64,000 bases of DNA from Scytolyngbya sp. HA4215-MV1 (GTDB lineage: Bacteria > Cyanobacteriota > Cyanobacteriia > Leptolyngbyales > Leptolyngbyaceae): NCBI GenBank assembly GCA_019359045.1, contig JAHHIA010000001.1, forward strand, positions 744,001 through 808,000, in the 5' to 3' direction. The first letter of the stretch is position 1; the number at the start of each line of letters is the position of its first letter. Below, in pieces: positions 58,250 through 64,000 of the stretch. Below the pieces are notes generated by a model. That model made no database searches. It worked only from the letters and a program-made list of their open reading frames with translations, and was not told where the DNA came from. The position numbers and the translations under genes were made by a program.

Positions 58250-59170
58250 TTACGGTGTTTTTTGAAACTTCATCGAACCTTTATAGCCAGCCAATTTAGC
58301 CAGATCCGCTAAAGGTTGAGTTCCCTGATAAAACTTGCCATTGATTTCCCAAGTTGGATAACTTTTGATCCCTGCCGCTTGACAGCGTTGAGCCTGAGAT
58401 TTCTCCCCGTTAGGATCGCATTCAATATATTCAATTTTGCTAAAGGCTTGTTTGCCAAATAATTCTTTTTGCTCTGCACAGTGAGGACACCAGTATGCCC
58501 CGTACATTCTGACGCCAGATTGCCTCAAGTAAGTAGCTAGAGACACCTCTGCCGAACCCGATCCACCTTGTACTGTTCCCGTCGAATCAACCCCTGCATA
58601 GATCCCTAGAGTTCCCACCAGTGTGACCATGCTCACTACAATTCCAGTAAAAATAAGCTGCCCCACATCTTCCCAAGCTCGACCGATCAATGTCAGAACA
58701 AAGAGAGTCGTGGCAAAGATGGCAGAAGCGACACAGTAATAGCAGAGAGCCTTCAGCCCATTCACAGCCACAAACTTAGAAGCCATGATATACATCAGGT
58801 AGCCGCTAAAAAGCAACATTGCGGTTGAGCCAACAAAGAGCAAAAACCAGGTTTTGTTTTCAAGATCAGTCCGAAATTGCTTTTTCTCTTCTGGATTAAC
58901 TGCCAACGGGATCAGGGCAAAAGCTGCCATTGCCGCGTATGCGAGCAACCCGTATAGCGCCAGAGGCAACCCAAAAACACTAGCATAAGGACTGGAAAGC
59001 ACCTGCTCACAACCGCCTGTGGGACAAGCCGTTTCGTTGCCTGTAAATTTAGTGATGGTAATATAAGCCGTATTAATGGCTCCCAGGATGGCAACTGCTC
59101 CAATCAATACACGGGACCAGCGCTGAATCCAGGGTGCAGAACGACGACGACTGGCAAGGTTCTTAGACAT
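58250..59170 (-). CDS. VKOR-thioredoxin fusion, disulfide-forming membrane enzyme
   Basis: Cyanobacterial VKOR oxidises its fused thioredoxin domain and passes electrons to quinone, introducing disulfides into lumenal or periplasmic proteins. The 306-residue protein shows the loop pair C49/C54 (CPTGGC) and the active-site pair C143/C146 (CYYC) within five membrane helices. The C-terminal thioredoxin domain has C228/C231 (WCPHC) and two extra cysteines in ECD...QRC. All redox cysteines are present. It lies downstream of a thioredoxin-like gene with the same WCPHC site, 146 bases away on the same strand. Confidence 0.95.
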   Translation of the reverse strand: MSKNLASRRRSAPWIQRWSRVLIGAVAILGAINTAYITITKFTGNETACPTGGCEQVLSSPYASVFGLPLALYGLLAYAAMAAFALIPLAVNPEEKKQFRTDLENKTWFLLFVGSTAMLLFSGYLMYIMASKFVAVNGLKALCYYCVASAIFATTLFVLTLIGRAWEDVGQLIFTGIVVSMVTLVGTLGIYAGVDSTGTVQGGSGSAEVSLATYLRQSGVRMYGAYWCPHCAEQKELFGKQAFSKIEYIECDPNGEKSQAQRCQAAGIKSYPTWEINGKFYQGTQPLADLAKLAGYKGSMKFQKTP

Positions 59171-59316
59171 CGACTCGCTTCCTGATCAAATGTTTTGTCC
59201 GGGACAATTAAACTGTTCCTATTTTGCCTGATTTCGTTAGAGCAATTGTGCTCAGAGATGGGCTAAAGGTCGCCACGCCTTATATAAACTGCAGAGATCG
59301 CGACTAGAAATCGCGA

Positions 59317-59769
59317 CTAGAAATTGTGAGCACCAGAGTACCCTGATAAATTGGCTAGTTCTTCGAGAGAATGCACTCCGACATAGTATTTACCGTCAAT
59401 CACCCAGGTGGGATAAGCCTGAATTTTGGCAGCTTTACATACTTCTGGCTGGGCATGATAGCCCCCTACAGCACATTCAACGTAATTGATGTAAAGGTTG
59501 AAAGCGGTTTGACCAAACAAGCGACGCTGCTCGGCACAGTGAGGGCACCAATAAGCTCCATACATTTTGGCTCCGATCGCCCGCAGGTGGCGTGCCAATG
59601 CGATCGCCTCGGTTGAAGAAGTGGCTGCCCTGATTTGGGATGGTGCGGTTTGGGCGATCGCGCCCGAAATTGTCATCTGAGCCATTCCCCATCCGGCGCT
59701 GATGAAAATTCCAAGCCCGACCACCCGCAATAATTGGCGCTGCCAACGAAAAAAAAGCACGTGACTCAT
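59317..59769 (-). CDS. exported thioredoxin-like protein, paralogue of the VKOR Trx domain
   Basis: From the ATG at 59769 the product has 150 residues. A hydrophobic export or anchor helix lies at residues 14-40 (RVVGLGIFISAGWGMAQMTI, ending AIAQT). A thioredoxin-like domain with C75/C78 (YWCPHC) follows, plus cysteines in ECAVGG and EVCKAA. YPTWVIDGKYYVG parallels YPTWEINGKFYQG of the VKOR fusion. It is probably a substrate-side partner oxidised by that enzyme. Its ATG lies five bases after the btpA stop, so the two are probably co-transcribed. A longer frame overlapping btpA is rejected. Confidence 0.85.
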   Translation of the reverse strand: MSHVLFFRWQRQLLRVVGLGIFISAGWGMAQMTISGAIAQTAPSQIRAATSSTEAIALARHLRAIGAKMYGAYWCPHCAEQRRLFGQTAFNLYINYVECAVGGYHAQPEVCKAAKIQAYPTWVIDGKYYVGVHSLEELANLSGYSGAHNF

Positions 59770-59773
59770 ACCA

Positions 59774-60628
59774 TCAGTTAGAAGAATGGACAGAAATGGG
59801 AAGAGGGGGTTTGGATGAAATTTGAGTCGGCAAGCTACGCCGGGCAGCTTCGACAAATTGACTCACCCGAATGGGATCGATCGGCTGATCCCGGCGTCCG
59901 TGTCGTTTTAGGGAACTGGAAACAATCACCCCATCCGCAGCCTGCATCAGGGTTGAAATATTTTCCCAATCTGCCCCACTCCCAATGAAAACAGGCACCC
60001 CATTGGCAGCTGCCATTGCCAGCTCCAAGTCTTCCAGACTGGGTGGACTGCCAGTCGCCCAGCCTGAAAGGATTACCCCATCCGCCAATCCACGTTCGAT
60101 CGTGTCTTGAACGGCTGCTGTGAGATTGGGTGAGCCAAGCGGACGGGCATGTTTGACCAGCACATCCGCCAAAATTTTGACGTTACTGCCTAGCTCTCGA
60201 CGGTAGCGCAGCAATTGATGTGCTTGCCCTTCAATCAAGCCCTGATCAGTTGCCATGACTCCAGTCAGCACATTCACGCGGATGAAGTGCGCATTGACAC
60301 AAGACGCGATCGCCAGTCCACTACGCGCATCGTTTCGCAGAACGTTGATCCCGATCGGGAGCGGGACAAGATGCATCAGCCGTTGGGTCACCAGAGTCAT
60401 CGCACTGACCACGGCGGGATCAACTTGATCCTTGACAAACGGGGCATCAAAAAAGTTTTCGATAATGATGCCATCGACTCCCCCAGAGGCGAGAGCCGTG
60501 GCTTCTTGCTCTGCCCGATCGATAACAGCTTTTAAGCTGCCACCCCAACGGGGAGAGGTCGGCAGCGGCAGCAGGTGAACAACACCAATGATAGGATTGC
60601 GGGTTTTGAATATTTGAGTTAAGTCCAC
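59774..60628 (-). CDS. btpA: BtpA, photosystem I biogenesis factor
   Basis: BtpA is a thylakoid-associated protein needed for stable photosystem I reaction-centre proteins in Synechocystis. The 284-residue TIM-barrel protein has the family blocks IIGVVHLLPLPTSPRW (near the start), DGIIIENFFDAPF, PIGINVLRNDA, KILADVLVKHA and VFIGSGADWENIS. It is directly followed by the exported thioredoxin-like gene and then VKOR. This places a PSI assembly factor with disulfide chemistry, a link that is inference from order only. Confidence 0.93.
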   Translation of the reverse strand: MDLTQIFKTRNPIIGVVHLLPLPTSPRWGGSLKAVIDRAEQEATALASGGVDGIIIENFFDAPFVKDQVDPAVVSAMTLVTQRLMHLVPLPIGINVLRNDARSGLAIASCVNAHFIRVNVLTGVMATDQGLIEGQAHQLLRYRRELGSNVKILADVLVKHARPLGSPNLTAAVQDTIERGLADGVILSGWATGSPPSLEDLELAMAAANGVPVFIGSGADWENISTLMQAADGVIVSSSLKRHGRRDQPIDPIRVSQFVEAARRSLPTQISSKPPLPISVHSSN

Positions 60629-60691
60629 ACGCTTAGAGAAACGGACTCGCCAGTAAAGTCAGTAAGGTTTAGTTATCCAAATAATAACTGC

Positions 60692-61930
60692 TTACCGCAC
60701 TCCCATTCGTTGCAAGATTTGATCCGTTCGCTCAGCTTGTTGAACTTTCCCTTGCTGCTTAAAGAGATCCCTGGCTTTTTGCAGCTCCTGAATTGCCTCA
60801 CTGCGCTTACCCTGATCGGACAAATCCAGCCCCAGATTAAAGTGCGCTTCAGCATAGTCTGGTCTGAGACGAATTGCTTGACGGTAGGAGGCGATCGAGG
60901 CGGTTCGATTGCCTAGCCGCCCTTGCGTCACACCCAAATTGTAATGAGCATAGGGATTGTTAGGATCTAGTCGTAAGGCTTGTTGATAAGCTGGTAGTGC
61001 TTCTTTAGGCTTACTTTGGTCGTCCAAGGCGTTGCCCAACCCAATGTAAGCAGCCGATAGTTTGGAATTGATGCGAATCGCTTGGCGATAGGCATCTTCA
61101 GCCTCTTTTAATTTTTTTTGGCTGTAGAGTGAATTTCCTAAACCCACGTAAGCTTCGGCGTAGTTGGGAGCAATCCGAATGGCTTGTCGATAAGCGTCTG
61201 CCGCTGCCGGAAAATTTCCCCTTCGCCCTTGAGTGATTCCCAGATTGTAATAAGCGCTGGCGTTATTGGGATCAATCTTCAAAGCTTGTTGATACGCTGA
61301 AATGGCTGCATCCGCTTTGCCTTGATCATCTAATACGTTGCCCAGGCTGATGTAGGCAGAGGTGTAGCGGGGGTTCAGGTCAATTGCCCGTTGATAGGCA
61401 GCGATCGCCTCGTCGGTCTTGCCCTGTCGTCTGAGTGCAATCCCCAAATTGTGGTAAACCGTCGCATTGTTGGGATCTCGCTGAATCGCCTGTTGATAAG
61501 CAGTGACTGCCTGTTGCGATTTGTCCTGGTCATCCAGCACAATTCCCAGGTTAATGTAAGCACCCACGTTATCTGGATTGAGGCGAATGACAGTTTGATA
61601 GGCAGCTTCTGCTTCTGCCAGTTTGTTCTGTCGTTGTAGGGCATTGCCCAAGCGAAAATGGGCTTCCTCAGAATTGGGTTCCAGTTGAATTGCTCGCTTA
61701 AAGGCGCTTTCTGCACCGGGATAGTCTCCCTGCTGATAAAGCTGAATCCCCTGCTGAAGTGAATCATCTGCTTTGCCGGTACCTTGAGCCGCCATTCTGG
61801 GGGTCGGCTGAGTCAGGTCGAGCAAAGTTTGGGGAGATGCCGCGATCGCAGGAACCGCCAGTAAAGAAACCAGGCTGCTTCCTAGCAAGGCTGCGGTGAG
61901 AAATAGGGCGGGATGTGGCTTTTGGGACAT
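60692..61930 (-). CDS. exported protein with ten tetratricopeptide repeats
   Basis: From the ATG at 61930 the product has 412 residues: a signal peptide (LFLTAALLGSSLVSLLAVPAIA) and then about ten consecutive 34-residue TPRs with the usual W/L-x-x-LG-x-x-Y and AxxxYxxAIxxxP pattern. The repeats alternate between two slightly different types (GNVLDDQGKA versus NLGITQGRRG). This suggests growth by duplication of a two-repeat unit. It would form a superhelical protein-binding scaffold in the periplasm or lumen; the partner is unknown. It is upstream of btpA on the same strand, 63 bases away. Confidence 0.88.
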   Translation of the reverse strand: MSQKPHPALFLTAALLGSSLVSLLAVPAIAASPQTLLDLTQPTPRMAAQGTGKADDSLQQGIQLYQQGDYPGAESAFKRAIQLEPNSEEAHFRLGNALQRQNKLAEAEAAYQTVIRLNPDNVGAYINLGIVLDDQDKSQQAVTAYQQAIQRDPNNATVYHNLGIALRRQGKTDEAIAAYQRAIDLNPRYTSAYISLGNVLDDQGKADAAISAYQQALKIDPNNASAYYNLGITQGRRGNFPAAADAYRQAIRIAPNYAEAYVGLGNSLYSQKKLKEAEDAYRQAIRINSKLSAAYIGLGNALDDQSKPKEALPAYQQALRLDPNNPYAHYNLGVTQGRLGNRTASIASYRQAIRLRPDYAEAHFNLGLDLSDQGKRSEAIQELQKARDLFKQQGKVQQAERTDQILQRMGVR

Positions 61931-61936
61931 AAGCAA

Positions 61937-62477
61937 TCAACCTTAACGTGCATCCGTAACGTGTGTCTGTTGTCTGTGTTATCAGTGATTTGGCTAAAAA
62001 TCCGGTTTAGCGATCAGCAATCCACTGAAGCAATTCACTGGCTGTGATTCAACTCCATTTCACTGCAAGCAACGGGTATATCATCAGACTTAAACAATCT
62101 TCCAGACGGATGCCGCATTCCTCGATAAAACTTTACATTGCGGTAGGAGCTGTAACTTTGGATTTACCGTCCAACGTTCAATTAATCCTGCTAAAGTGAC
62201 CCGATCTCTGCCCTACCCAATCTCTCTCCGCGTAAAGAATTGTAACCTGTGTTTGGGGTTACAACGTGCAGTTAGAAAATTTGCGTCTGTAACAGACTGT
62301 AATATTTCCAGATTTGCGCTACTATATTTGGTAATGTCATCCAGGCGATTGCGTTTGACAGTGCCAGCAGTGGTAAAACTGAAGGGTTTGAGACGGGAAG
62401 TTGGTCCGTCGCCTGAGCGATCGCTAGCATTGGACGATCAGACCTAACTTTCTCTAAACAGACCGACTTCAAACCTC
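61937..62477. promoter_or_regulatory. 541-base divergent region upstream of rimO and the TPR gene
   Basis: There is no credible gene here. It contains four TGTAAC words: 62151-62156, 62241-62246, 62289-62294, and an inverted copy at 62259-62264. TTGTAACC (62240) and GGTTACAA (62257) form an 8-bp inverted repeat with a 9-base loop. GTCTG/CAGAC with a 3-base loop lies at 62285-62297. These could be regulator-binding sites or a structured leader for rimO, whose ATG is at 62478. Confidence 0.45.
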
Positions 62478-63842
62478 ATGGGCAACAAGCCGACAATTTC
62501 TGTCGCACATCTGGGCTGTGAAAAAAACCGGGTTGATACTGAGCACATGCTCGGGTTACTGGTTCAAGCAGGCTACCAGGTAGACACCAATGAAGAACTC
62601 GCTGATTATGTAATTGTCAATACTTGCAGCTTTATTCAGGCAGCAAGAGAAGAATCTGTCCGGACGCTGGTTGAACTGGCAGAATCAGACAAAAAGATCG
62701 TCATCACTGGTTGCATGGCGCAACATTTCCAAGAACAGTTGTTGGAGGAACTTCCAGAAGCTGTCGCCTTGGTGGGGACGGGTGACTACCACAAAATCGT
62801 GGAAGTGATTGAGCGGGCAGAAGCAGGTGAGCGCGTCAAAGAAGTTTCTGCTGAGCCTACTTATATCGCTGACGAAACGACCCCTCGTTATCGCACGACC
62901 ACTGAAGGCGTTGCCTACTTAAGAGTTGCAGAAGGCTGTGATTATCGCTGTGCCTTTTGTATCATTCCTCACTTGAGAGGAAATCAACGATCGCGCTCAA
63001 TTGAGTCGATCGTGGCAGAAGCGAAGCAATTGGCAGCCGAGGGAGTTCAGGAAATTATTCTGATTTCCCAGATCACCACCAACTATGGTTTGGATCTGTA
63101 TGGTGAGCCGAAACTGGCAGAGCTTTTGCAAGCCTTAGGACAGGTTGATGTGCCTTGGATTCGAATGCACTATGCCTATCCCACTGGCTTAACGCCAAAA
63201 GTCATGACAGCGATTCAGCAAACGCCCAATGTACTTCCATACTTAGATCTGCCATTGCAACATTCTCATCCTGAAATCTTGCGTGCCATGAATCGACCCT
63301 GGCAAGGTCGGGTCAACGACGGTATCATTGAGCGAATCAAAACCGCGCTCCCTGATGCTGTTCTGAGGACAACGTTTATTGTGGGCTTTCCCGGCGAAAC
63401 AGAAGAGCACTTTGATCATCTGTTGCAATTTGTCCGTCGGCATGAGTTTGATCATGTGGGTGTGTTCACTTTTTCAGCTGAAGAAGGAACCCCGGCTTAC
63501 GACTTACCTGGGCAGTTGCCTCAAGCCGTTATGGATGAAAGGCGAGATGCCCTGATGGCAGCACAACAACCGATTTCTTTGCAAAAAAATCAGATGGAAG
63601 TGGACAAGGTTGTCGATGTGCTTATTGAGCAAGAAAATCCAGAAACTGGCGAATTGGTTGGTCGCTCGGCTCGTTTTGCGCCGGATGTGGATGGGTTGGT
63701 TTATGTCCAGGGCAAGGCACAGCTTGGTTCGCTGGTGTCAGTCAATATTACTGATGCAGATATTTATGACCTTTATGGTCAGGCTGTGACAAGAGACGAT
63801 CGCTCGTCGTTGCTTCAACTTGTCGGACAAACTGTTTTCTAA
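62478..63842 (+). CDS. rimO: ribosomal protein S12 methylthiotransferase
   Basis: RimO is a radical-SAM enzyme that adds a methylthio group to a conserved aspartate of ribosomal protein S12. The 454-residue protein has the N-terminal cluster cysteines C14, C50 and C79 ([23 protein letters not shown]). The radical-SAM motif is C154-x3-C158-x2-C161 ([13 protein letters not shown]), and a C-terminal TRAM domain follows. [12 protein letters not shown] and [11 protein letters not shown] favour RimO over MiaB. The final 158 bases of the window contain no further gene. Confidence 0.95.
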   Translation: MGNKPTISVAHLGCEKNRVDTEHMLGLLVQAGYQVDTNEELADYVIVNTCSFIQAAREESVRTLVELAESDKKIVITGCMAQHFQEQLLEELPEAVALVGTGDYHKIVEVIERAEAGERVKEVSAEPTYIADETTPRYRTTTEGVAYLRVAEGCDYRCAFCIIPHLRGNQRSRSIESIVAEAKQLAAEGVQEIILISQITTNYGLDLYGEPKLAELLQALGQVDVPWIRMHYAYPTGLTPKVMTAIQQTPNVLPYLDLPLQHSHPEILRAMNRPWQGRVNDGIIERIKTALPDAVLRTTFIVGFPGETEEHFDHLLQFVRRHEFDHVGVFTFSAEEGTPAYDLPGQLPQAVMDERRDALMAAQQPISLQKNQMEVDKVVDVLIEQENPETGELVGRSARFAPDVDGLVYVQGKAQLGSLVSVNITDADIYDLYGQAVTRDDRSSLLQLVGQTVF

Positions 63843-64000
63843 TGTTGTCTTGATATGGATGTCCAAAATGTTTGTTTTTTAGTGAATCATTCAATTCTTC
63901 AAAATTCTCGATTCTGGCTATTTGGATGGTTCGATCGGATGTCTAGCAATCGGCTTTTTTGACATCTGGCTTTCGCAAAATGGCTACAAGTCATGAAATT

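Noticed and set aside
59297-59322. Direct repeat ATCGCGACTAGAA twice at the end of the exported Trx gene.
   Set aside because: Only two short copies, one overlapping the stop codon; too little to call an attachment site or regulatory element.
62196-62447. 83-codon frame upstream of rimO.
   Set aside because: It lies across the inverted TGTAAC repeats, is rich in arginine and leucine without family pattern, and rimO's promoter must lie here.
1-64000. tRNA or rRNA genes.
   Set aside because: No T-loop/anticodon arrangement or rRNA core sequence was recognised in any intergenic stretch by eye; a covariance-model scan would be needed to exclude them fully.

Overview
The window is chromosomal (or large-plasmid) DNA of a cyanobacterium, most likely a filamentous, Leptolyngbya/Oscillatoria-like one. 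The evidence is the dense scatter of the cyanobacterial HIP1 octamer GCGATCGC and a set of cyanobacterial or plastid-lineage genes (Ycf51, CGLD27/Ycf36, BtpA, VKOR-thioredoxin fusion, CHASE2-PAS-GGDEF, PilT-like ATPase). Genus and species cannot be read from the window.

Bases 1-30610 are a CRISPR-Cas island. At the left, on the + strand, lie a stand-alone Cas6 with a C-terminal helix-turn-helix tail (98-1225) and a tight three-gene run: an unknown protein and two proteins that together carry four YbjQ-like modules. Then comes one very large CRISPR array (3664-19592). By hand count it has about 220 copies of a 37-bp repeat and about 219 spacers. Several signs show it is read leftward: the decayed repeat is at the left end, the right end abuts a leader with an extended -10 promoter next to cas2, and on the - strand the repeat ends in ATTGAAAC, the usual crRNA 5' handle. 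Right of it, on the - strand, is a full subtype I-D operon in the order cas10d-csc2-csc1-cas3-cas6-cas4-cas1-cas2. It is headed by a divergent ribbon-helix-helix/WYL regulator.

Bases 30611-38244 are a looser accessory zone: a transposase remnant, a broken antitoxin gene, a Uma2-family protein, a small membrane protein, glutamate dehydrogenase, a DUF2809 membrane protein, an ADP-ribosylglycohydrolase relative without its metal ligands, a peptidoglycan-binding exported protein, a membrane protein with a disordered tail, and a roughly 700-bp gene-free stretch with hairpins.

Bases 38245-64000 are mainly housekeeping: CorC/HlyC-type CBS membrane protein, AlaC-like aminotransferase coupled to an iron-type alcohol dehydrogenase, Ycf51, SufU, GT2 glycosyltransferase, NlpC/P60 peptidase, PilT-like ATPase, RsfS, CGLD27, asparaginase, fused peptide-ABC ATPase, GlmM, CHASE2-PAS-GGDEF cyclase, a membrane GTPase, a VKOR-Trx / Trx / BtpA / TPR cluster, and RimO.

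The most informative part is the record inside the array: sets of near-identical or diverged spacers that share the PAM-side end but have ragged other ends, a chimeric spacer, and a duplicated spacer around a truncated repeat. These show repeated sampling of the same evolving targets and internal recombination. No tRNA or rRNA gene was seen.
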